Assembly: GCF_901000735.1 (NCBI RefSeq)
Contig: NC_081543.1
Location: 37,072,590 to 37,136,589, forward strand
Direction of reading: 5' to 3'
Source of the DNA: Corylus avellana
Taxonomy: Eukaryota > Streptophyta > Magnoliopsida > Fagales > Betulaceae
DNA: 64,000 bases
Positions within the stretch are counted from its first letter, which is position 1; each line of letters begins with the position of its first letter. Both the position numbers and the translations under genes were made by a program. Below, one piece after another: positions 23,233 to 35,702 of this stretch. The notes below the pieces were generated by a model. It was not told the origin of the DNA. It saw only the letters and a list, made by a program, of their open reading frames with translations, and made no database searches.

Positions 23233-23600
23233 TCAATTTCTCACTGAAAACATTCAAGAAATTAATACTTTCTACAACTCTGCTTCGCTTTTCGTAAGCA
23301 AGTAGGTTTGTTGAACTAAAAGATCTTAAAGTACACATTCTTTGCCAATAAAGTTTTGATTTGTTATAGTTGGATTTCAGATCAGTTGAAACTCTGAAAT
23401 TTGTGGTTGGAATCTGGCAGCCATTGGGCGCAGGAAGATGATATGGGAGATCTTGGAGGAGAAACCATGGAAGAAGGTTAATTCGTAGCATGTTTGACAA
23501 AATGTTGCCCACAGGATTCCCTTTATTTGTGCATCCATGGCTAGAAATTCCACTTCCCGAATGTTTTTAGATTTTTGACATTGATTATAAATATGAACCA
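23233..23600 (-). pseudogene. F-box family fragment, copy B, split by the Harbinger-like element
   Basis: The minus strand reads LLAYEKRSRVVESINFLNVF then SEKLR, clearly paralogous to LLTYGKRGKFIESVHFLNLF of copy A at 21580-21640. Its continuation lies on the other side of the element at about 22164-22182. Sequence further upstream (to 23600) does not match the copy A F-box, so the N-terminus is lost or highly diverged. Nonfunctional. Confidence 0.65.
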
Positions 23601-26230
23601 TTAAAAGAATATATCAAAAATATCGTTCACTTTTGTCATGCATTTTAGACTTTGTCTTGCTCTGACTTGGAACATAAATATAAATAGAGAATCTTACTTT
23701 CTCACAATGAAAATCACTATTGATGAGAAATGGACAGCATTTAATTCTGAATTTACAACCACGAATGGAGAAAGCATCTAGAAATGTACACTTGAGAATT
23801 TGTGTAGCATTTTTCATAATTTTTTAAAAATATAACTTTTATTACAAAATTATTTATAAAATGATGTGACAATTCATAATTGATGAAATAATTGACAAAT
23901 TAGCTACTAGACCATTTTTTTCATTGAATTATGAGTGTATAATTGACAACGTGGATATTTCATTTTTTAGCCCATTTAAATTTTTTCTATTTGTTAAGAT
24001 TTTAAGTTAAATCCTAATGATGTTAAAATTCCCTAATAAATTTGTATTTTTATAAATTTATAGGAGTATAAGATACATTTCACCAATTTGTCATTTGATT
24101 TAATTGTAGGGGTGAAATTAATTCAACATTACAAAAGTCGCGACAGTTTCAAAGGTAAATGAAGTGTGTAACACCAAGCCATGGTTGGCTCTAGAACTAT
24201 AAGCATTAGATGGGCTCAAACTTGGCATAGGGTGCAGCTAGCAAGTTATATTATATGGTCCAATAAATGAAAGTTGCAAGCTTTAAAGGCAGCCCAAAAT
24301 AATTCACATAAATTTCATGGATGCTTGCAGCCATTAAATATTGTGGCCTATAGATAGACAACCCCTCTCTCTCTCGTTCTTTCTTTTTCCTCCTTTTTGA
24401 ACAACTTCAGCCGTACATTCTCACATGTGAACGGTGGTTTAGCAATTTGGAAGCATTGAAGCTTTTCATGTGAGCATGAGAATAAGCTAATTTTAGCCAC
24501 AAGATTAGGATTCAAGTTCATTATGAGGTTAGATTCATGTAACATCATATCCACTCAGCTTTGATGTGATTATATTTACCCCGGCCCATCAAAATTCAAC
24601 TCCTTACCAAAAATTATCGACCACATTGCGAATTAATTTAGGTAAAAAACATTAAATTGATTATCAAATGAGTCATTTTATTTAGTAAACTGTTATATAA
24701 TATAGATGAAATGACAGTGAAAATCAGTTGAGCAAAATAACAGTATTCTTGTTGAATTTATTAGATGCACAAGAAAGGGAAGGAAAAAGGAAAGTGAAAA
24801 GCTATTCTTCTTCATAGTAGTCACAAATATAAAGTCCATTCCACACGTGATTTGATAAGGTGGAGTTTAATAGCCGAAAAAAAGAAAGATACAATATTGT
24901 TGAATTGATTATAAAGAGGATGAATTTTTTGATTCACATTGAATAGAAAAAAAAAAAAAAAAGTTTTCTTCTAAATTGATTAAATTAACATATAGTTTTA
25001 AAGCACGCGATTCTCATTTTTTACCTGCATTAAAAATGCACGTGAAAATAACATATTTTAAAAACATATGTCAGTTTAATAAATTAAATTAATTTATTAT
25101 ATATATATTATATCTTTTTATAAAAAAAAAAATAAAAAAAAAAAAAAATTGTTTGGTAAGTAGAGGACTCAGATTTCGTCTAATATAGAAGAAAGAATAA
25201 TAGCAATAAATTACAATCATAAAGGACCTTAGACTTAGTCTCTTAGAGATGCTCTTAATGATTGTGTGGGCACAAATACAATGTTGATTTTAATTCATTT
25301 CAATGGTCGAAAAAAGTGGCATCCTCTCATTCATTGTCACCGACAAAAGAACAATACAAGAAGTTTCATAGGAAATTCAGAGCCTTTCTGGGAACCCCAT
25401 TAATGTTTTCTAAGAGGATATCGATGCACATGAGGTGCTGTGGGTTAAGACTGTTTATGGATCGGACCCTGCAATTATAATTCTAGTAACCCCACACCAC
25501 TTCCTCAGGAGCGGAATTAGAATTTTAGATGGGAGCGAAAACATTTTGAGGTTTAAGGGGAGTACTAAAGCCCCTTGATGGAGATTGCTCAGGACGGTAG
25601 TCTCCATCAGGGGCGAAACTACCCTTAAGACAGTTTTTGAAAATCTCTAAAATTTATAAATTTTTTTTTTTCTAAATTTTATATTTTTTTATGAGTTCGA
25701 CCCTCAAAATTTATGTTTTATAGTTTACACTTAAAGATCCTCATTTTTTTTTTTAGTTACGTCCCCCTCGTCTCAAATAATGGTTCCGTTCCTAGGCGGC
25801 TACATACTAACTTTTTTGTGAGAGTTGCTTGAACCAATTCGATTTTTATATGAATAGTTTATTGTCATGTCATGGTAAAGATGACCAATAATGTTTTTAT
25901 GTTGATGATGGACAAGCAGCCCCCACTGACTGTAGGCTATCACTTGCAAACATCCAAAGCCACACATAATTGCATCAATGACCATCCATTTCAATTCCTT
26001 GTCCAAAAGCGAGCTCATTTGCCCTATATTAAGATCGATGACATCATGAACAGCTCTGTCTAAAGGAGCATTAAACCTCTTAAGTGAGTCACGAGCAACA
26101 GATTTTCGCCCAGTTCGAATTGGGTCGATGGGTTAATTACTTGTGAGATAAGAAAACGGTCGCTCGAGTGACTCTTACCGGAGATCGGTGGGGAGTCCGA
26201 TGGTTTAGTCAGTAATATATTTTAAACCTA
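23601..26230. other. Intergenic spacer with element remnants
   Basis: AT-rich, no gene. About 25505-25798 looks like a degenerate small transposon: left end caggagcggaattagaa, right end complementary to ccgcctaggaacggaacc. Within it a near-perfect hairpin, ccccttgatggaga...tctccatcagggg (25570-25612), stands out. Confidence 0.4.
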
Positions 26231-26749
26231 TGTTAAATTACCAGTTAACCAAAAAGCTTAAACTGATAGGAAGATGTAAATTTAATCACTTAATCATTTG
26301 CAGCTCTAGAAAGAGACCCGCGAGATATCGAAATGGACAACTTGAGGAGACAAGTCCAACAACTCCAAGAACGTAACATGATGCCTCTCATCATGACTAC
26401 GAGCTTGGTGAAAAGGATTAACACCTTCTCCATCGTCATTGGAAACTTCACTGTTCAAGTCATGATGAGAGACATCATGTTGAGAGGCTTCGCTTAAGCT
26501 GATAGAAAAAAAGATAAATTTAATCATTTAACCATTACTTTAACACTCCTCCTCAGGGGTGGGTTCAAACTCTCTTTTAATAGGTGAGGCTCAACACGTG
26601 AAATGTTTAATTAAATGATAGGTGATTTGATGGAATCAAGGTTCAATTCCAAGACCTTTGGCTCTGATACCATGTTAAATTACCAGTTGTTCTAAAAGTT
26701 TAAACTGATCGGAAGAGGTAAATTTAATCACTTAACCATTACTTTAACA
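26231..26749 (-). mobile_element. TRIM-type miniature LTR retrotransposon (cluster of terminal repeats)
   Basis: A 77-bp terminal repeat at 26673-26749 begins tgttaaattacc and ends actttaaca (TG...CA type). Immediately beside it, ggctctgatacca (26660-26672) is the complement of tggtatcagagcc, the primer-binding site for initiator tRNA-Met, so the element lies on the minus strand. About 115 bases further, ctcctcctc (26546-26554, a gaggaggag polypurine tract on the minus strand) abuts a second repeat copy at about 26492-26545. A third, nearly full copy begins at 26231 (tgttaaattaccagttaacc). It encodes no proteins. The spacer at 26300-26491 between the second and third copies is unrelated sequence. 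Confidence 0.8.
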
Positions 26750-28639
26750 ACCCATATAATATCTCAACTTAATTTGAAAAGAAAACTTTGCCCCGAATTC
26801 AAGTCGGAAGAAATAAGACACTGCCTCTTGCAAATGGTTTATGCTAATTCCAAATATAATGCATGGAATTCAGTACCAAAAATTTGAAGTTGAAACTGCT
26901 AACACTCGTGAACCTCATAATCATCACATAGTTTAAAAGTAAGAGTATTGCCAAGCAAAGACAACAATGCTAAAGGCCCTCACACCATTGAGAACCTATT
27001 CTGTGTTGGACCCACATGTTTCTACTTCACCTTGCAGATTCTTTGGATCATATCAAACAACTTCTACTTCGAAGTCTATGTATGCATGTATAGGGTTGCC
27101 AGAATCTTTGTTGTATATATATACTGAATTTAGCTGCCAACTCTAGTAAGCAAGCTGAAACAATTAACCACTTAATGGTGGTGGTCGCATGGGGCTTTTA
27201 ACGAAGTCATTTTGTCTTTGTATATCGCTTCGTGCAGTCCTTAAAGAGGTCCAGATTCTCTTTGGTTTTATTGTTTACTGTTTGTTTTTATTACCATTTC
27301 TGTATTGTCTTTTCCATTTGAGTTTTGTTGCTGGAAAGCTCATCCCATTTCATTTGCGTTTGTCCTCATAACTCTTGAGTCTTGTCCCATTATCAAATAT
27401 ATATATCTCAGCTTTCAATCCCGGATCACCAGCCACTTATTCCAGTGCTCTCATCTCGGATTATGACCATTTTGTCATCGCTTCCCAAAAAACCGTTGCT
27501 CCTTTTATTAAATACGATAAAACCTCAGCCTATATCATTCTTCTTCATTCTGAACATTTGTTTCATATTAAATTATATATATATATATAAAAGCTGAAAC
27601 AAACGCTTTCACATTTTCATAATAGTAAGGTAAGTTTCATAGCTCCAACTCTAACCTAGTAAAAGGATTGTTGCGTTCACTTGACTATATATATTTTTTG
27701 TTGTCCGTTAGATATCCTCCTTCTTTGTCCCCTTATTGTTATTCCAAAAAAAAAGGGTTGTCGCGGCCGCTTATTAAGCGCGGGTTCTATCTCGGCCAAG
27801 CAATATATATATAATTATAATTTCTCATCGAATAGGTCAAGTCATAAATGAATTATCAAAACTAAAGAGTTATATATATATGGCTCCCATCAGCCCTCAA
27901 TTCTGTCCAAGTATGGAACTGATCATATGTTTTTAAAAATTAATAGATAGCAAAGAATTTTTATGGCTTTCCTAATACCTAGTTTTCTAAGTGTAGAAGC
28001 AAAAAGATTAAAGTAATTTGGATTAGATCTAAACCCTATGTGAACCAGGTTTAAACCTGGTTAGACCATCCCATGTGGGTACATTTCGTCGCCTTGCAAC
28101 ATGCATAGGATACGTGCTGACATGTACACCTACCGGCCGCCACGTGTAGCACACTGCGCGGAGCCACGTGGTGAGTCCCTCGGATGCTTTTGCTCTGAAC
28201 TAAATAATTCTGTAGGAAACAAGCAGATCTATGACTCTCTGACTAGGATACAAGAATCTCTTCTCATTTAAGACGACTAGAAAAACGACTTCGTTTGGAC
28301 GGCGAATCTGCAGATTCAAATTACAACGTCTATTTTCAAAAACGACGTCGTGTGAGTCCTTGTTACAGTATCGTTGACCGTATAAAATACATAAATACGT
28401 ACATGTATACAAACATACACACGCATTGATGTATGTATGTCTCTGTGAGCGTCGTTTTCTTCGTCAGAATCCCTCACTCTCTGTGCCTCCCTCTCTCTCT
28501 CTCTCTCTGAAGCTCCTCTTTGTACTCTCCACCATTTCATTTCACACACACACACACACACTCGCACAAGCACACACTTTCTCTCTGTAGCTTCTACTTT
28601 TGCTGTCTTTCTCTAAATGGGCGAATCTAGCTGGCGAAG
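26750..28639. other. Intergenic spacer and promoter of the BLT-like gene
   Basis: AT-rich with TA microsatellites near 27380 and 27578. The last ~250 bases form a leader with a (CT)n tract at about 28488-28508 and a (CA)n tract at about 28543-28560. No gene is seen before 28640. Confidence 0.5.
28141..28170. promoter_or_regulatory. Paired G-boxes (CACGTG)
   Basis: Two perfect CACGTG palindromes at 28141-28146 and 28165-28170, 18 bases apart, about 470 bp before the start codon of the BLT-like gene. G-boxes bind bHLH and bZIP factors (light, ABA, stress). Function inferred from motif and position only. Confidence 0.5.
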
Positions 28640-31600
28640 ATGAAGATTACAGGAAAGCCGCAACTTCCGGCGACATTCCCGGCGAGCGTATCGACCAAAA
28701 CCCTAAAGGCGGCCTCACCGGACTCAGATCTCCAATACAAGTCGGCCACCACTCGAAGACCCTCCCGGCGCTTGGCCCGAACCCCGACGCGCCTGAGGAG
28801 GCCCGGAGCTTCGTCCGGGAGGCGGAGCCGCCCCGAGACCCCGCTGCTGAGGTGGAACGTAGACGGAGGCGACCGAAACGACCGCGTGGAGGAGGACCAG
28901 AAGTTGGCAAGAGAATGTCGCCGGAGGAGTCACCGGAGAGGACAGGACGAGGTGGTTGTGTCGTCGAGGAAGCTCGCCGCCGGGCTCTGGCGGTTGCAGA
29001 TGCCAGAGATGGCTGCCGGTGCCGGCGGAGCTCGGCTAGGGATTCAGGTGAGTTTTGCTTGTTTATTTTATTCGTTAATACTATTATACTCTTTTTTGTT
29101 TGAAGTTTCAAGATCTGTGATTTTTGGGTTTATTAGGAAAATTTGTGAATGTATTTATAGGCTTTGTGTGATATGATTGAGGTTTTATGTTTATGGTGAG
29201 CTTTTTGTTATTGCTTGGTTTTGAAGTTTTGAGTTTGACTTGCGAGAATGTGTTTGATCTTTGTGATGCCAAACTTGATTTTCAATTTTCTCTGTGCGCG
29301 CGCGTGTTAAGGATTAGCATTCTGGGTTGTACGTGGTAGTTGGTTAAATGATTTTACCAAGAGGGTTCTCTTGGGTCAATAATCATTGTTAGATACCCAG
29401 CTAAGCTAGATAGCATTTTCTCATAAATGGGTTTTGTTGATTGGGAAATACTTTAAATTTGTCGTGCAAACTTCCTTTGTTACGATTTTTAGTAATGGAA
29501 ATTTATCTGAATGTTATAATTTGTACCTGTGATTCTGTTTTAGGACATCTATATAGTAACTTAGATGACTTCTGGAAATTCCACTTTCTTTACTACATCG
29601 TGTTCGGTGTGATGTTCTTTTGGATTATGAAATGTTTGGCGTATTTTGATATGGTAAAGTTTTTGCGTAATCAATTCTTGATACTTTTCACTTTTGCTGA
29701 TTGTGTCGTCCCTCCATGCAGCATGGTGTTGGCCATGTAGGCGTTCCCTTTATGAGTCATCGTAGTGGCAAAGCTCATGGTTCTGAAGTGAAGGATCTGT
29801 TACAAAGCCCTAGATCCATTGCTGGCACAAAGAATGGATTCTTGTGCAAGGTATGATTCTTCTTTAAGTTCTTTAATTGAACCATGCTGTATTAATAAGC
29901 AAAGACCCGTTGGATTCGGGGATTGCTAGGTGAGGGTCATTTAGCTATTGAAGTATATAACTTACGCCCTTTATTGTGCTATGCTTGCTACCTGGTTATT
30001 TAAGTTCCTTAATTGAAGTATTTATGATCCGTTGGATTCGGAGATTACCGAGTTAGGAGCATATAGCAGCTGAAGAGAAATCCATCCCATTTAATGTCTT
30101 TTGTATGTTGTGCTGTGTGCACATTCAAGGTTGCATGTTTGTCTTACTAACTGGCAGGACCTACCTAGAGAATACCCTATGTCCTATTTAGGTGATTTCC
30201 TATTCAAAGATTGGTGCTTATGTTATCCTCGTAATTATTTGCTTCACGGACAATGTCATTAATTTGGTTTTGGTCAGTATTATGATTATCTATTAGATTT
30301 ATCAAGGTTTCATTGTGTTCAGTTTAGAATTTACTCATATGGAAAGGAGATGGGGCCAAATTCTTGCCAATACGGTCAGATTAATCAACTTGGTTTAAAT
30401 TCTATTGTTTTCTTTGGTAGGATTAGAATTTATCAATTGAATCATTATGATCTTGAATTACTAAACGAAACATTATTATGTATCCAATTTGGGACGAATA
30501 TTCTGGAATATGTACGAGCGTAGACACACAAGGGGATAAAAATTATTGCAAAATGAAGACTATTTCCTGTTTATATTCACTAACTTGTTTACAAATATTC
30601 CTCTAGGATGTTAAAGTTTACATGATAAGGTTGCCACTCTGAAATTCTGAATAGTGCCTGGATCTATGCAGTCCAGTAAAAAGGCCTGAATTTTATTGGA
30701 ATGCCTGAAATGGTCCACAAGCTAGATCTGTTTAATGAATTGGATGGTGGCTTAGTGCCATAGTATCGACAAAGCAAGAAATTTAGGCAGAAATGAGCCA
30801 GCACAAAAAGGAGTTCATAACTTTGCCTTTGGCTAGTAGTTAATAAAGCATTTGTCAACTGAGAAATCTTTGCTGATGGGTACCGTATAAGATACAATTA
30901 AGGAAATATCAGACCCTGTTTGCAGCTTGTATTAAAAATGAAAGTTTAAGTGTGCTCATTAACAAAAAGATGAGGGGTCTGTCACAACTTCTTCCCTCCC
31001 CGCTGCCCAAAAAAAAAACTCAGTTTTCTTTCTCTTTGTAATCTAATTTTAGACAGCTTGCCTCTTTTCATTTCAGCTTGAACCTTCTTTACAAATTTCA
31101 AACTCTGCAATGGAGGGGGCAACAAAGTGGGACCCTGTTTGCTTTAAGACACCAGATGAAGTGCGGCAGATTTACGGTCACATGAAGCTCCTTGACCAGC
31201 AACCAAGTGCTGTTTCGATGGTTTCTGCCCTTGAAGCCGAATTAGAGCGGGCTCGAGCCTACATTCAGGAGCTTGAGACTGACCGCCGATCCTCAAAAAA
31301 GAAACTTGAGCACTTTTTGAAGAAAGTCAGCGAGGAAAAGGCCTCATGGCGTAGTAGGGAGCATGAGAAAATCCGTGCATTTATTGATGACTTGAAATCT
31401 GAATTGAGCAGAGAAAGGAAAAATCGCCAGAGGATTGAAATTGTGAATTCCAAATTGGTTAATGAGCTGGCTGATGCCAAATTATCTGCAAAGCATTATA
31501 TCCAGGACTATGAAAAAGAAAGAAAAGCCAGGGAATTAATTGAGGAAGTATGCGACGAGCTTGCTAAGGAAATTGGAGAAGACAAGGCTGAAGTTGAAGC

Positions 31601-32642
31601 ACTTAAGAGGGAGTCCATGAAACTCCAAGAGGAAGTGGAAGATGAAAGGAAGATGCTGCAGATGGCTGAGGTCTGGCGAGAAGAACGTGTTCAGATGAAG
31701 CTGGTAGATGCAAAGGTGGCCCTTGAAGAGAAGTATTCTCAGATGAACAAGCTTGTATCTGATCTAGAGACATTTCTGAGGTCAAGAAGTGCAAGTCCAG
31801 ATGTGAAGGAGATGAGAGAAGCAGAGTTGCTCCGACAGACTGCTGCCTCTGTGAATATTCAAGTTATCAAGGAGTTTTCTTATGTACCCCCCAACCCAGA
31901 TGATATTTTCTCTGTTTTTGAGGACGTTAATTTTGCTGAATCCAATGAGAGGGAGATTGAGCCATGTGTTGCTTACAGTCCTGCCAGCCCGGCCTCCAAA
32001 ATTCATACCGTGAGTCCTGAAGTTAATATGATTAACAAGGGCAGCATTCAGAGACATTCAAATACATTTATTGATCAGAATGGTGATATAGAAGAAGATG
32101 AAAGTGGGTGGGAAACTGTGAGCCATCTCGAGGATCAGGGCTCAAGTTATTCACCAGAGGGGAGTGCCCCATCTGTCAACAAGAATCGCCGAGACAGTAA
32201 TGTTTCAAGGAGCGGAACGGAATGGGAGGGAAATGCTGGTGAAGAAACACCAATTACTGAAATCAGTGAAGTCTGCTCTGTACCAACAAGGCAGTTGAAG
32301 AAGGTCTCATCCATAGCACGGCTTTGGAGATCATGCCCAAGTAATGGTGAAAATTACAAGATTATCTCTGTAGAGGGGATGAATGGTAGACTTTCAAATG
32401 GAAGGATATCCAATGGGAGTACCATATCCCCAGATAGGGGGTCTCTTAAAGGTGGGACTAGCCCCCCGGATTTGGCAGGGCACTGGAGTTCTCCCGAGTA
32501 TGGGGATCCTCACATGAGTAGAGGAATGAAAGGGTGCATTCCTCGCAGCACACAGAAGAATAGTTTGAAGGCAAAGCTTTTGGAGGCAAGGATGGAAAGC
32601 CAGAAGGTCCAATTGCGCCATGTTCTTAAACAGAAGATTTAG
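28640..32642 (+). CDS. BRANCHLESS TRICHOME-like coiled-coil protein (700 aa)
   Basis: Three exons in phase: 28640-29047, 29722-29850 and 31077-32642 (2103 nt, 700 aa). The GC-rich first exon encodes MKITGKPQLPATFPASVS, a basic Arg/Pro-rich region and a LAAGLWRLQMPE motif conserved in the family. The third exon starts LEPSLQISNSAMEGATKWDP, then DEVRQIYGHMKLLDQQ, followed by a long coiled coil (about residues 215-410) with VSALEAELERARAYIQELE and KIRAFIDDLKSELSRERKNR. The C-terminal third is Ser-rich and disordered, with GWETVSHLEDQGSSYSPEGS and a final KAKLLEARMESQKVQLRHVL helix. Arabidopsis relatives are the At1g50660/At3g20350 group, annotated as USO1/myosin-like and related to BRANCHLESS TRICHOME, which acts in cytoskeletal control of cell branching. 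A structural or trafficking role is inferred. Confidence 0.9.
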
Positions 32643-33672
32643 ACATGGTGAGGCACAGCTTGCTCAGCATGGGTACTGACAAAGCCAGATGGAAATAAGT
32701 AGTTTCATTGCCACCTTGAAAAGATACCCATTTGAAACTGCTCAGAGGTTTTTAAGAGCCTGAGAATAAAAAATGCTCATGATTGACCTAGTGGAAGCTC
32801 TCATTTTCTGGCTCTCCAGTTCTTGCTAGCAATTGATCATGCTCTACAGAAAGTTCTGTTTCATCACTTCTCTGCCAACCTCTGAGAAATAACCATCCAT
32901 ATTCAAGGAACACCCAGGTTATCTTCTGTCATGAGTAACTGCGGTTTCGCATGTTTAGGTTATAGGATTCTCTTTGCAAGTGATCCGGAGAGCAAAGTAT
33001 GCTATTTGTACTGTATCATTTAAGTCTTGACATTATCAGGGAACACAAATGCATGGTAGAGATTGAAATGATAACATTCTCCTTTGTAATTTATATTCTT
33101 GCTATGGGAGATGTCCTCTCGAATATCTTATAGATAATGGCAGATGGCAGTCGTCTTTGCTTGCTGGTCCAATAGTATGCAGATCAATGGCGTATAACCG
33201 GGTCGTATTCTCTACATTTCAAGTAAATTAGAGAAGATCTATTTGATGGTCTAGATTAGATTTCATAGATTTAACGATATATATATGTTGTCACTTGATA
33301 CCATGTTTAAATGTCATGTCATGACATTATATACATGGTTAAATACTTAAATACTTCAATGCAACAAAACAAAATCTTGACCATAAATTAGAATCTCTCT
33401 ATTTCACCTAACATGAGTAAATATACGAGGAAGATTGTAATACATATTCAAACTTTTGACAGAAGATTCTCAAAATTGAAATTTCCTGCCGTGACGAAAT
33501 GAGGAAATTGAGAGAGGACCAACAGCTTTCACTTTCAAAACTAACAAATAGAAACCAATCAAATAAATATATGCCTTTCTTCTATAATATGGAACAACTG
33601 AATTTCTTGCTGGTCTAATTGTAGGAAGGAGTAGATATACTACTTAAGGAGGCCGAGACTCTGAATTCTTTT

Positions 33673-33707
<35 letters not shown>

Positions 33708-34113
33708 CAATACAAAGGAAAGGGCTAATAGGAGAGAAGGGGGAGTTAAGACATTTCTAAGATTACATGAAATTGCAGGGAACAGGTTTCTCGGTTAAAA
33801 AGGATGGTCAAGAGAATCTCTATTCCAGGCTCTTGAATTATGGATGATGAGGTAATAAATGTTGATAGCAGGGAGGGTGTCCAGGTTTGGGTGTGGAGAG
33901 GGCTTGAAATCTGGCATGGTTGAGATCCAAAGACTCGAGTTCAATGCCCCTAAGATTTGGCAAGTAAAAACCAAGCATGATCTTTGACTAAATTGAACAT
34001 TGTTGTTATCAATTGAGAGCAAGAACATCGGCCCAGCGTAGAAAACATGACAACCTCTAATCAAAAGAGATTTAGAAGAGCTGCATGTTTTGGTCTAGAT
34101 GACACGCAGCCTA
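32643..34113. other. 3' UTR and spacer
   Basis: The first few hundred bases are probably the BLT-like 3' UTR. A ~27-base poly(T) lies near 33678-33704. The minus strand at 33795-34064 is open for 89 codons, but I recognise no family in it and leave it unannotated. Confidence 0.45.
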
Positions 34114-34121
34114 CGTGCAAT

Positions 34122-35098
34122 TATAGGGGTGTAAACGAGCCGAGCTTGAGCGAGCTTCCCTTGTTCAAGCTTGGCTCGTTTAAATTTTACTCGAGCTCGA
34201 GCTCGAGTCGAGCTTAAGGGCGAGCCAAAAAAATCGAGCTCGAGCTAATAATAAGTCGAGCCGCGAGCTGGCTCTTATATTTAATGTTTTTGTTTTTTTT
34301 AAAAAAATTTAACTTCAAGTACTCTTAAACGGCTTAAGAAGTTAGTTTGCATATGAGTATTTGCTTAGCCTGGCTAGTCGAGTATGAAGCATGAGTCAAT
34401 GCAGCAAGGCATTTGGTTTCAAAGAGAGAAGATATGCATCATTTTATAGATAAGTAAACTTAGAGATTGATGTTTTCTTAACAATGTGGAACAAGTTAAC
34501 AAGTTGCACTCAGACTGCATTGGGACAACGCCCCCTACAAAAAAATATTTTTTTAACGTCTCTCTCTCAATCCCCCTCACTAGTCACAACGGATCTTCCA
34601 CTTGAACTCTTATTTCCCACTCTCTTACTCTCACTCACCAGACATGTAGTGATAGTATTTGGGTCTGTTTGATTCATCAATAGTTTATGCCTTTCGCAAT
34701 CTCCCTCAATAGTTTCTGCTTGATTCTTCTTCTTTTCGTTTGGATCTGCTCTAATTGAATCGAGGTTTTTTTAATGATTGCTCTCTCTCTTTCATCACGA
34801 ATGGTCTAGAATTTTTCATTCTCTAACGCTTATATATAAATGCAATTTTAAGATTTTAATAATTATGAGATTTATAATTAATTATCTATTACTTAGTTTA
34901 TATATATACACACACTCGAGCTTATACGAGCTGTTCACGAGCTTAGCCGAGTCGAGCCGAGCTTGCTTCGTTTAATATTCGAGCCAAGATTTGTGTTCAT
35001 GAAGTGCTTCATTTAATATTCGAGTCGAGCACGAACCGAGCTTATGCGAGCCGAGCCCGAGTTTGCTCGCGAGACGCTTCGCTCACTTAACAGCCCTA
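34122..35098. mobile_element. Nonautonomous hAT-like element with CGAGCTCGAG arrays
   Basis: A 977-bp element flanked by the 8-bp direct repeat cgtgcaat at 34114-34121 and 35099-35106. The termini are (ta)taggggtgtaaacgagc and, inward from the right, tagggctgttaagtgagc. Both ends carry dense gagccgagc / cgagctcgag motifs in both orientations. The centre is AT-rich. No transposase. The left end has two extra bases before the tagggg terminus. Confidence 0.82.
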
Positions 35099-35106
35099 CG
35101 TGCAAT

Positions 35107-35702
35107 CTCTCTCACACACACAGGCAGGCAGCAGACAACCATATCAGGCAACAAGAACTCGGGTTTAAGCTACTGCGAATCCAAATTTAATAAAGTTAAT
35201 ATTGCGCCAGACCAATCCTCAACAATACAAATTTTTTTCACCTTTATATCACATCATAACACTTTCAAACCAAAAACAAAAAACACCCTCAAAACACATT
35301 AACAAACATACCATAATCAAATGAGGAAAATGCCTCTGCTGCAACCATAGCACTACAACCATCATTTATTTCTCAACACTAGAATGCTCCTACCCCAGCT
35401 CATACCAATTGCACTTTACAGGACATTAATTGGAGTAGCCGTCCCATTAAGGCAAAAGTAAACCAAATAAAATACAAGTGCATAACAGGGAGACTAATAT
35501 CCAATCTCATTACATTTTTCCAAGGAAAAAAAAAAAAACACATAAGATAATCTTCTCATTTGGTGTTGCATTTCCCAAAGAACATATAACCAGTTATTGA
35601 TTTTTCAGCTTAATTCAATGGACCATACAACAATTCAATGAGCCAAGTCCAAAGAAGTTACAAAATGGGACTTCACTGTGGCTTTGTTTTTCACAGTTAT
35701 TG
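35107..35702. other. Spacer and probable OTU gene 3' UTR
   Basis: It runs from the hAT insertion to the OTU stop codon. It holds a short (CA)n run near 35112 and a poly(A) near 35526, with no further gene signal. Confidence 0.4.

Noticed and set aside
26306..26527. 73-codon minus-strand frame between TRIM repeats
   Set aside because: No homology recognised and partly inside the terminal repeat.
28647..29111. 154-codon minus-strand frame opposite the BLT-like first exon
   Set aside because: Antisense of a GC-rich exon whose plus-strand frame splices in phase to conserved exons.
33795..34064. 89-codon minus-strand open frame
   Set aside because: No recognisable motif in any reading; could be a decayed gene piece but unsupported.
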